Shown piece after piece: positions 1 through 7,020 of a stretch of DNA of 64,000 nt. Location: NCBI RefSeq assembly GCF_001613245.1, contig NZ_BDBZ01000006.1:124001-188000 (forward strand), given 5' to 3'. Source of the stretch: Nocardia speluncae NBRC 108251. GTDB taxonomy: Bacteria > Actinomycetota > Actinomycetes > Mycobacteriales > Mycobacteriaceae. The notes below the pieces were generated by a model. It did not search any database. It worked only from the letters and a program-made list of their open reading frames with translations, and had not been told where the DNA came from. Position numbers and translations under genes: made by a program. Within the stretch, counting starts at the first letter, position 1. The number at the start of each line of letters is the position of its first letter.

Positions 1-132
1 GCCGCCGGGAAAACCAAGCATGCCCAGGTGAAGCGCTATACCGCCGGGCATTTCGATATCTATTTCGATGATCTGTTCGAGCAGACCGTCCACGACCAGA
101 CCGAATTCCTGACCGCGGTACTACGGCCGTGA
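1..132 (+). CDS. alpha/beta hydrolase, C-terminal fragment (cut by window edge)
   Basis: The first 43 codons read through to a TGA at 130-132 with no start in the window. The residues resemble the end of alpha/beta-hydrolase-fold enzymes: a short strand leading to a GHFD motif, whose His would be the catalytic-triad His, followed by a closing amphipathic helix. Substrate cannot be inferred. The gene converges on the DUF4870 gene and ends just before a strong hairpin. Confidence 0.6.
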   Translation, partial: AAGKTKHAQVKRYTAGHFDIYFDDLFEQTVHDQTEFLTAVLRP

Positions 133-138
133 CAAGCG

Positions 139-175
139 CCGCGGTACCGGGAAACTGCACCGTCCGGTACCGCGG
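139..175 (+). terminator. hairpin terminator after the hydrolase gene
   Basis: A 12-bp perfect stem (CCGCGGTACCGG with its complement) encloses 13 nt and begins 7 nt after the hydrolase stop. There is no T-run, as is common for actinobacterial terminators. Confidence 0.6.
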
Positions 176-180
176 GGCCG

Positions 181-212
181 GGATGCGGACCGGCGAACAC
201 CGGCCCGCATCC
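181..212 (-). terminator. hairpin terminator after the DUF4870 gene
   Basis: The arms GGATGCGGACCGG and CCGGCCCGCATCC pair over 13 bp with one mismatch and a 6-nt loop. The hairpin lies directly downstream of the minus-strand DUF4870 stop at 215. With the 139-175 hairpin it insulates the two converging genes. Confidence 0.6.
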
Positions 213-214
213 GC

Positions 215-850
215 TCATTTCACGAACGAGACATTGATCGGGTACTTGTACTCTTCGCCCTTGTTGGCCGCGATTCCGGCCATGATCGAGAAGACAAGCC
301 CCAGTATCCAGACGATCGGCAGCAGGAGAAGCCCGATCAGGATGATCGACAGCAACGCCGACACCATCATGCTGATGAACAGCAGGATCTGGAAGTTCAA
401 CGCGTGGACCGCATGCCGGCGAACGAACTCGTCACGATCCTTGTACATCAGCCAGACGATCAGTGGCGCGATCCAGCCGAGCAGAATGCCGCCCACATGA
501 GCCAGCATGCCCCACATCTTTGCATCGGCGGGCGATACCGGGGCCCCCACCGGAGCACCATAGGGCTGTTGCCCTGGGTGGCCGTACCCCTGCTGCGGCG
601 CACCGTACTGCGGCTGCCCACCGAAATCCGGCTGCGACGCATACTGCTGGCCCGGGGGGTACGGCTGCCCCGGCGGGTATTGCTGGCCCGGAGCGTACTG
701 CTGGCCGGACGGGTACTGCTCCCCCGTTGCGAACTGCTGCCCAGGTGGGTATTGCTGCCCCGATGCGTACTGCTGGCCGGGTGGATACTGCTGCCCCGGC
801 GGGTTCTGCTGCCCTTTGGACAGGTCGAAGGGCGGCTGAGGATCGGTCAT
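215..850 (-). CDS. DUF4870 membrane protein with PPGQQY repeats
   Basis: A 211-residue protein in two parts. Residues 1-110 are a Pro/Gln/Gly/Tyr-rich, probably disordered cytoplasmic tail with nine hexapeptide units of the PPGQQY type. Residues 115-211 are a DUF4870 domain with about three hydrophobic segments and a charged KDRDEFVRRHA loop that is typical of the family. The DUF4870 function is unknown. The reading frame is open 16 codons further upstream, but ATG 850 gives the natural MTDPQPP start. The repeats may mediate protein contacts (inference). Confidence 0.85.
   Translation of the reverse strand: MTDPQPPFDLSKGQQNPPGQQYPPGQQYASGQQYPPGQQFATGEQYPSGQQYAPGQQYPPGQPYPPGQQYASQPDFGGQPQYGAPQQGYGHPGQQPYGAPVGAPVSPADAKMWGMLAHVGGILLGWIAPLIVWLMYKDRDEFVRRHAVHALNFQILLFISMMVSALLSIILIGLLLLPIVWILGLVFSIMAGIAANKGEEYKYPINVSFVK
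641..802 (-). repeat. nine tandem 18-bp units coding (P/A)(P/S)GQQY
   Basis: Residues 17-70 of the DUF4870 protein consist of nine consecutive six-residue units with GQQY, GQQF, GEQY or GQPY cores. The 18-bp DNA units vary mostly at codons 1, 2 and third positions. Slippage here would change repeat number in frame. Confidence 0.85.
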
Positions 851-1023
851 CACATTCCAAACTTGCAGGCGACAGGACTTCCCGAGCATAGGGGGCACGA
901 ACAGTCCTACGGGAGTGCAGGTTTCCCACCCCTAGGTGAATTCCGCCGCTACCCGGCATTGCCGGGCACCGGGGATTCGAGAATTACGCCGCTCACTACG
1001 CCACGGCCGCTACGCCACCGTCC

Positions 1024-2517
1024 TCATTGCGACACTTTCTTCAGTCGGTCACCGACTTCGGCCGGGACCGCCGGCTTCGGGGAGCGCACCATCGCCGCCG
1101 CGGCGATCAAGACCAGCGACAGCACAGCCGCGACCAGGAAAGCGGTATGCACGCCGTCGGCGGCAGCCACAACCGGCTCGGCGCCGTCGCCCAGGGCCGA
1201 TTCGGTACCGCGCGTCATCATCGTGATGAACAACGCGGTCCCCGCCGCGCCCGCGACCTGTTGCACAGTACTGACGGTCGCACTGCCGTGGGAATACAGC
1301 TCCGGCGGTAGCGAACCCAGCGCCGAGGTCATCAACGGCGTCAAACCGCAGCTGATACCCGCGCTCACGATCACATGCGCGGTGATCACCAGGGCGATCG
1401 AGGAGTTCTCGTCCAGGGTGGCCAGAATCCAGCAGCCGATGCTGAGCGCGATGGTTCCGGGCAGGACCAGCGGCCGGGCTCCCCACCGATCGAACAGGGC
1501 ACCCACACCCGGGGCCAGCAAACCCATGACCAGCCCGCCGGGCAGCAGGACCAGCCCAGTGGTGAGAACGTCCTTGCCGAGCACGGTCTGCAGGTAGATC
1601 GGCAGGATGATGAGCGCGCCGAACAGGCTCAGCATCAAGCAGGCCATCAGGATGACGGCGAGCCGGAAGGGGCCGACCGCGAAGGTCCGCAGATCGAGTA
1701 GTGCCCGGCCCCGGTCCACCAGTTTCAGCTGGCGCACGACAAAGAGCGCCAGTGCGGCCGCACCGACCGTGAGCGACAGCCACGGCGGGATCGGCGCATG
1801 CCCGGACGCGGATTCGCCGATACTGCTCAACCCGAAGACGAGCCCGCCGAATCCGAGTGCCGCCAGCGGTACGGAGATGTAGTCGAGATGCGCCTTGCGC
1901 GGCTCGGTGACGTTGCGGATGAACACCCCGCCCAGAACCAGGGCGAGGACTGCGAACGGCAGCACGATCCAGAACATCGCCCGCCAGCTCAGCGACTGCA
2001 GGATGAGGCCGGACACGGTGGGCCCGATGGCGGGCGCCACCGAGATCACAATCGACACCAGTCCCATCGTCTTACCGCGTGACCGTTCGGGCACCAGGTT
2101 GAGAATGGTCGTCATCAGCAACGGGATCATCAGCGCCGTACCCACCGCCTGCACGATCCGGCCCACGATCAAGGCCTCGAATCCGGGCGCGAGCGCAGCG
2201 ATCACTGTGCCGCCGCTGAACAGCGACATTGCGGCGATATAGATCGCGCGCAACGCGAACCGCTGCAGGATGAACCCGGTCGTGGGAATCACGATCGCCA
2301 TGGTCAGCAGGAAACCGCTGGTCAGCCATTGTGCGGTGGCCGCGCTGATATCGAGGTCCACCATCAGGGTCGGCAGGGCCACGCTGAGGATGGTTTCGTT
2401 GAGGATCACGACAAACGCTGCGACGAGCAAGAGCCCGATCAGTAGAAACGCCCCCGGGGCACGCCCGCCGTCGTGGTGCGCGTCATCGGCCGTCGTCGCC
2501 ACCGAGTTGTCTATCAC
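1024..2517 (-). CDS. MFS drug exporter, DHA2 (14-TM) family
   Basis: A 497-residue integral membrane protein whose length and about 14 hydrophobic segments fit the DHA2 (EmrB/QacA) proton-antiport branch. Near the N-terminus (about residues 38-70) is the pattern of an acidic residue in TM1 followed by ALP and a QW pair, which is usual for DHA2. It should export amphiphilic drugs or toxic metabolites, but the substrate is not readable from sequence. It is divergent from a TetR gene 110 bp away, with a palindrome between them, so regulation by that TetR is likely. Confidence 0.88.
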   Translation of the reverse strand: MIDNSVATTADDAHHDGGRAPGAFLLIGLLLVAAFVVILNETILSVALPTLMVDLDISAATAQWLTSGFLLTMAIVIPTTGFILQRFALRAIYIAAMSLFSGGTVIAALAPGFEALIVGRIVQAVGTALMIPLLMTTILNLVPERSRGKTMGLVSIVISVAPAIGPTVSGLILQSLSWRAMFWIVLPFAVLALVLGGVFIRNVTEPRKAHLDYISVPLAALGFGGLVFGLSSIGESASGHAPIPPWLSLTVGAAALALFVVRQLKLVDRGRALLDLRTFAVGPFRLAVILMACLMLSLFGALIILPIYLQTVLGKDVLTTGLVLLPGGLVMGLLAPGVGALFDRWGARPLVLPGTIALSIGCWILATLDENSSIALVITAHVIVSAGISCGLTPLMTSALGSLPPELYSHGSATVSTVQQVAGAAGTALFITMMTRGTESALGDGAEPVVAAADGVHTAFLVAAVLSLVLIAAAAMVRSPKPAVPAEVGDRLKKVSQ

Positions 2518-2570
2518 CTGGGTTCATCCGCTCGATAGTGCCGCTGGTACCGAGCCACCCTAACAAAAGT

Positions 2571-2601
2571 GGCAGTCGCTGACATATTGGCATTGATTGC
2601 C
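2571..2601. promoter_or_regulatory. 31-bp imperfect palindrome, candidate TetR operator
   Basis: Between the divergent exporter (start 2517) and TetR gene (start 2628), a 31-bp segment begins GGCAGTCGCTGACA and ends with the partial complement CATTGATTGCC. Ten of 15 positions are symmetric. Its place 26 bp before the TetR start fits control of both genes. Confidence 0.45.
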
Positions 2602-2627
2602 CCGCCACCACCGCGAGGAAGTACCCT

Positions 2628-3251
2628 GTGGCCGTGCTCTCTGCTACGCCGCCCCTCGATTTGCGTGCGCGCCGCCGGAATGCCACCCGTATCGAGATCC
2701 GGGAGGCCGCACTCGCCCTGTTCGAACGCCACGGCGTCGACCACACCACCAGCGAGGAGATCGCCCGCGCGGCAGGTATTTCCCAGCGGACGTTCTTCCG
2801 CTATTTCGCGACAAAAGAAGAATGCGTCCTGTTCGACTCGTTCGGCTTCGACGAGGCCGTGCACAGTTGTCTGGAAACCGCGGATATGCAGTCGCTGTCG
2901 CTCACCGATCTGGAGACCGCGATCGGCCGGGTGATGGAGGATATCCGCAACGACGAACAGAGCGAGGTCGCCGCGACCGCCCTGCGAATCCAGAAGCTGG
3001 TCTCGGCGGACGCCGCCCTCAGCAGGGCCGCGCTCGCCCACTATGCCGACAACACCAAACGTTCGATGGCGCTCATCGAAGGACGTGGCCAGGCCGGCAA
3101 CCGATCCCGAGTGCGGACGATCGTCCAGATCGCGCAGGTCTCGGTACAGCTCGCGTTCGAGGAATGGGTCGAGGCCTGCGGGCCGAACGGTGGCGACTCC
3201 GATCTGGCGTCGATCTACCAGGCCGTGTGCGCACGCATCCGCACCCTCTGA
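2628..3251 (+). CDS. TetR/AcrR-family transcriptional regulator
   Basis: A 207-residue repressor-type protein starting at GTG. Residues about 12-60 form the TetR DNA-binding domain, with the helix-turn-helix in EEIARAAGISQRTFFRYF. The remainder is an all-helical ligand domain of TetR_C type. It is divergently paired with a DHA2 exporter and probably represses it until a ligand binds. The following fabG-like gene lies 78 bp downstream on the same strand and could be co-transcribed. Confidence 0.88.
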   Translation: MAVLSATPPLDLRARRRNATRIEIREAALALFERHGVDHTTSEEIARAAGISQRTFFRYFATKEECVLFDSFGFDEAVHSCLETADMQSLSLTDLETAIGRVMEDIRNDEQSEVAATALRIQKLVSADAALSRAALAHYADNTKRSMALIEGRGQAGNRSRVRTIVQIAQVSVQLAFEEWVEACGPNGGDSDLASIYQAVCARIRTL

Positions 3252-3329
3252 CCCGCCACCCCTCGCTCCCGGCCCGCGCACGCTGTTAGATGGCGTAAGA
3301 ACTACCGCCCACAGGAGAGGATCAGACGT

Positions 3330-4082
3330 ATGGCCGAGAGGATCGCAGTGGTATCCGGCGCCGCCCGGGGAATCGGGGCCGCCATCGCTCGACGACTGGC
3401 CTCCGACGGGATGAAGGTCGGGGTCCTCGACCTCGACGAGGCCGCCTGCGCCGACACCGTTTCGGCGATCACCGCCGCCGGCGGGCAAGCGCTCGCGCTC
3501 GCCGCCGATGTGAGCAAAGAGGATTCGGTGAACGCGGCGGTCGAACGGCTGGCCACCGAACTCGGCGAACCCACCGTGGTGGTCAACAATGCCGGCGTCC
3601 TGCGCGACAACCTGCTGTTCAAGATGAGCGTCGACGACTGGGACACCGTGCTGGGTGTGCATCTGCGCGGCGCCTTCCTGCTCACCCGGGCCACCCAGAA
3701 GTACATGGTCGAGCAGAAGTGGGGCCGGATCGTCAATATGTCCAGCACCTCGGCGCAGGGCAACCGCGGCCAGGTCAACTATTCCGCGGCCAAGGCCGGT
3801 ATGCAGGGCTTCACCAAAACCCTGGCCTTCGAACTGGGCAAATACGGTGTGACCGCCAATGCGATCGCTCCCGGTTTCATCGTCACCGATATGACCGCGG
3901 CCACCGCGGCCCGGGTCGGCGTCGATTTCGATGACTTCCAGAAGGCCGCCGCCGCGCAGATCCCGGTGCAGCGGGTGGGCCGGCCGGAGGATATCGCGAA
4001 CACCGCGTCGTTCCTCGTCAGTGAGGGAGCGGGATTCGTGTCCGGGCAGGTTATCTATGTGGCGGGCGGGCCGCAGGACTGA
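3330..4082 (+). CDS. fabG: SDR-family 3-oxoacyl-ACP reductase-like (FabG type)
   Basis: A 250-residue classical short-chain dehydrogenase. The cofactor glycine motif SGAARGIG is at 9-16, NNAG at 86-89, catalytic Ser at 138/139, and YxxxK is Tyr151/Lys155. This is the layout of NADPH-dependent 3-oxoacyl-ACP reductases, although SDRs of this shape also reduce other ketones. The start has a good ribosome site (CAGGAGAGGA). It follows a TetR gene and is not in the FAS-II cluster at 33-37 kb, so a role in a separate pathway is possible. Confidence 0.8.
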   Translation: MAERIAVVSGAARGIGAAIARRLASDGMKVGVLDLDEAACADTVSAITAAGGQALALAADVSKEDSVNAAVERLATELGEPTVVVNNAGVLRDNLLFKMSVDDWDTVLGVHLRGAFLLTRATQKYMVEQKWGRIVNMSSTSAQGNRGQVNYSAAKAGMQGFTKTLAFELGKYGVTANAIAPGFIVTDMTAATAARVGVDFDDFQKAAAAQIPVQRVGRPEDIANTASFLVSEGAGFVSGQVIYVAGGPQD

Positions 4083-4088
4083 CGTCCC

Positions 4089-4129
4089 CGGCGGGGTGGT
4101 GTCCGGGGAACAACCGCACCATCCCGCCG
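4089..4129. terminator. hairpin terminator between converging genes
   Basis: CGGCGGGGTGGTG pairs with CACCATCCCGCCG (12 of 13, with one G-T pair) around a 15-nt loop, 7 nt after the fabG-like stop. The oxidoreductase gene ends on the other strand at 4171, so it may serve both. Confidence 0.55.
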
Positions 4130-4170
4130 ACCGGGCTGCCGGCACGCCCTCGCCCGCATCGCCGAGTCAG

Positions 4171-5139
4171 CTATCGATCCTGTAGTGAGGCGAGGAACTC
4201 GTCGGTTTTCCTGACGTCGTCGCGATCGTAGGCGCTCACGCTCGCGAGGATTTCCGAGGCGCCGGTTCGCTCGAGAAGATCCGTCAGCGTATCGGCCACG
4301 AGTTCAGGGGTGCCCGAAACAGCCGCGTCCATCCAACCGTTCACAGCATCGGCCTTCTTCGCGCGAGTGCTACCGAGCATCCGCCGCACGTCCTCGACAG
4401 GTTGCAGTGCACGGAACTCCCCGACGTCCCGGGAATCGGCGAAGGCCCATGCCTCCGGCAGCAGAAGGTCCCGGGCGCGCTCGGCGGTCTCCGCGACGGA
4501 GATATCGACACTCACCATCAGGTATGGATCCGGAGTGCGGGCGCCTGGACGGAAATCACGGAAATAGGCGTCGATCGCCTTCGAGTTCCGCAGCAGCGGA
4601 CCTCCGATCACCGCAGGCAGCCCCAGCTCGGCGGCCAGCGACAACCCATCCTTGATGGCGAGCAGGAACACCGGCGGCGGCCCGACCCGGGGCCTGACCG
4701 TGATATCGGCGTCTCCGTTCAGATAGGAGCGGATCTCCTCGATATCGGTCTCGTACTCGCCCGGACGCAGGGTCGTTCGCCCCAGCGCCCGGCGCACCGG
4801 AGCCGTGAACCCGAGCGAGCCACCCAGCCCGATATCGACCCGACCCGGATAGAGCGCCTCGAGCAGCAGCGCCTGCTCCGCGACCACCAGCGGGCTGTGA
4901 TTCGGAACCATGATTCCGCCCGTACCGAGCCGGATGTTGCGGGTGCGTGCCCCGATCGCCGCAAGCAACACTGTGGGGGCCGCGCCGGCGATCCCCGGCA
5001 CCGCGTGATGTTCCGCAGTCCAAAATCGCTCGAAGCCGAGCTCATCCGCCCGAACCGCTCGCTCCACCGTGGTGGCCACGGCCGCGGCATCGGGCTCACC
5101 GCTACGTGTCCGCGCGCGGTCCAGCAGGGAGATGCGCAT
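4171..5139 (-). CDS. luciferase-like (LLM class) flavin-dependent oxidoreductase
   Basis: A 322-residue TIM-barrel protein of the bacterial luciferase superfamily. The N-terminal strand is followed by the AEHHAVPG motif near residue 42 (family signature around the flavin site), then TRNIRLGTGG and the GRVDIGLGG segment. It probably uses FMN or F420 to oxidise or reduce an unknown substrate. The family member cannot be narrowed from sequence alone. It converges on the fabG-like gene. Confidence 0.85.
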   Translation of the reverse strand: MRISLLDRARTRSGEPDAAAVATTVERAVRADELGFERFWTAEHHAVPGIAGAAPTVLLAAIGARTRNIRLGTGGIMVPNHSPLVVAEQALLLEALYPGRVDIGLGGSLGFTAPVRRALGRTTLRPGEYETDIEEIRSYLNGDADITVRPRVGPPPVFLLAIKDGLSLAAELGLPAVIGGPLLRNSKAIDAYFRDFRPGARTPDPYLMVSVDISVAETAERARDLLLPEAWAFADSRDVGEFRALQPVEDVRRMLGSTRAKKADAVNGWMDAAVSGTPELVADTLTDLLERTGASEILASVSAYDRDDVRKTDEFLASLQDR

Positions 5140-5303
5140 CAGTCCTCCTCAACCTCTCTGCTGTGGCGCAACGCATCAGCCGTGCAATCTCATCCAGTCG
5201 GCAATATCGGCCACGAGCAACCGCACCGTCCCGCCGGGTAACGCGTGCACCGACGCGCAACGATTACGCAGGGAAAGAGTTGATCACTACCGGGAGGAAA
5301 GAT

Positions 5304-5801
5304 ATGCGCCGTACACGGAATCTCGGCACCACTCTGGCCGCGGCCTCACTCGTCTGCGTCCCCGTTATCGCCTTCGCGGCCCCGGCATCGGCCGGCCCTT
5401 CACTACAGGAACCGCTCAACACCCTGGTGACCGAAGGCAGCGGCCTCTGCTACGGAAACATACGCGGCAACGTCGACGAACCCACCGGCCGGATCACACT
5501 CACTTTCGCGTTCTACAACACCGACCCGACCTTCGTCGCCGACCAGCCCTCCGACCCCGACAGCCCTTGCCGAACCACCGCATACATCACCTGGCAGAAC
5601 CTCGGCACCGGCGCCACCGGCGAAGTCCCACTACAGTTCGCCGGCGCCGCAGGCTCGATCATCGACCCCGACCAGCAGTTGCCCTGGTACGACACCGCCC
5701 AGCTCCCTACCGAACCGGGCCACTACAAGGCGACGGTCACCACAAAGGAACAGCGCCGGCCTGATTCGGTTTCCGTCGAATACTCGCTATCGCCTCGGTA
5801 G
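5304..5801 (+). CDS. secreted protein of unknown function
   Basis: A 165-residue protein with a clear Sec signal: RR near the start, a hydrophobic core, and a probable cleavage site after APASA near residue 30. The start at ATG 5304 is set by GGGAGGAAAG just upstream. The mature part is mostly polar, contains two Cys (one in SGLCYGN, one in DSPCRTT) that may form a disulfide, and looks beta-rich. I do not recognise a domain. It is divergent from the luciferase-like gene. Confidence 0.75.
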   Translation: MRRTRNLGTTLAAASLVCVPVIAFAAPASAGPSLQEPLNTLVTEGSGLCYGNIRGNVDEPTGRITLTFAFYNTDPTFVADQPSDPDSPCRTTAYITWQNLGTGATGEVPLQFAGAAGSIIDPDQQLPWYDTAQLPTEPGHYKATVTTKEQRRPDSVSVEYSLSPR

Positions 5802-5821
5802 CCCGAGGGTGCGCCAGCGCT

Positions 5822-6418
5822 TCACCGATTGTTCGCGCGTGCTCCGAACGGCCACCACCAGCGGCGCTTGGGATGCCGGACAGTGACCCTCGCATGCTGG
5901 ACGACTCCGGAGACCCGCAGCAGCGGCAGACCGGATACCGGCGGGCCCGCTGTGTTGGTCACTTTGCCCCACTCGCTGGTCACTTCGTCGATATCGACGC
6001 TCCAGCCCGGGGGGACGATCAGAACAATCGACCCGTGCGCGGATTTCACCTCCACCCACACCTCCGGTGAGCGCACCACGGCCTCGGTGAAATCGAGACG
6101 GACGGCGCCGTGCTCGGTTTCGACGACGATCTGCGGCGGCACCCGCCATTGCCCTTCGCGCTTCACCGAGCTACCGGTGGATCGCAGAACGAGCCGGTCG
6201 GTCCGGCTTCCGTGCGCGGCCGGCACCAGATCGGCGGTGAGCGTTTCCAGTTCCGGCACGGTGCGGCCGGCATAGACAGCTGCGATGCGCTCGTCGAACT
6301 CAGCCAGCTCCAACCGCCCCTCGGCGAATGCCGCCTGGACGATCGTGGCGGCCCGCTCGCGATCGGCATCTCCGGCCCGCAATGCGGGAAGATATTCGGG
6401 CGTCGGCTCGATCGTCAT
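5822..6418 (-). CDS. DUF1707 SHOCT-like domain protein
   Basis: A 198-residue protein. Residues 13-65 form the DUF1707 domain: paired helices with RAGDADRERA and GRLELAEFDERI, normally found at the N-terminus of small actinobacterial membrane or adhesion-related proteins. The rest is a beta-rich C-terminal region ending in a basic, Trp-rich tail. The ATG at 6418 is the natural start. The open frame upstream belongs to a methyltransferase relic. Confidence 0.82.
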   Translation of the reverse strand: MTIEPTPEYLPALRAGDADRERAATIVQAAFAEGRLELAEFDERIAAVYAGRTVPELETLTADLVPAAHGSRTDRLVLRSTGSSVKREGQWRVPPQIVVETEHGAVRLDFTEAVVRSPEVWVEVKSAHGSIVLIVPPGWSVDIDEVTSEWGKVTNTAGPPVSGLPLLRVSGVVQHARVTVRHPKRRWWWPFGARANNR

Positions 6419-6489
6419 GAGTCTCACGGTAACCGAGTCGATACCGCGGCACTCGGCTGGAAGACCGCCGGAGTCGCCATGACAGCGTC

Positions 6490-6866
6490 CGTCACCAAAA
6501 GCTCGCTTTTCAGCGAGGTCCAGGCCGGACCGCGGCCGCGCCGGCAGACCACACGGCCACCAGTCGCCGGGCTTGATCAACCCGGGCTCGACCAGCCACA
6601 GTCCATCGAAGCACCCAGCAATCTGCTCGCGGGTTCGAAACCAGCCGGACCCGAGCGTTTCCAGGTATCGCATCCGGCACGACAGCGCGTACCGGTGCAG
6701 GATGTCGCCGGGGTCAGGGTCGCACAGGTGTGTCAGCATCACGAACGAGCCGGTTGGCAATGTATTGATCCAGCCGCGCACGTTCCCGGCCGGATCGAGA
6801 ACGTCGTCGATGTGATGCAGAACCCCACAGCAGGACGCCGATCGGCCGATCTAGATCCAGGTACGT
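6490..6866 (-). pseudogene. relic of a SAM-dependent methyltransferase (Methyltransf_19 type)
   Basis: Two minus-strand frames join into the C-terminal half of a Methyltransf_19 protein. One ends YLDLDRPIGVLL; the other continues GVLHHIDDVLDPAG and WINTLPTGSFVMLTHLCDP. A 1-nt gain (or 2-nt loss) after the VLL codons at about 6830 breaks the frame. The N-terminal cofactor-binding half is missing, and the C-terminus degrades into unrelated sequence. Family members are common near XRE-DUF397 loci in actinomycetes (established). This copy cannot make an active enzyme. Confidence 0.72.
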
Positions 6867-7020
6867 GTCCACGCCCGGTTCATAGCAGCGCGCACAGATC
6901 GCTGATCCCACCGACGCTTCGCCACCACCAAGCGGCGAGCGCATCACTGTCTCCCGGGCAGTCACGCTGACCATTCTCGCCAGAGTCGATGCCGTCGCCG
7001 CCCTGGTCATCGCATACCAG

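Noticed and set aside
641..802. CRISPR-like tandem array
   Set aside because: The 18-bp units are adjacent without spacers and lie in a coding sequence.
4947..5303. N-terminal extension of the secreted-protein frame
   Set aside because: The signal peptide and GGGAGGAAAG ribosome site fix the start at 5304; the upstream part is antisense to the oxidoreductase gene.
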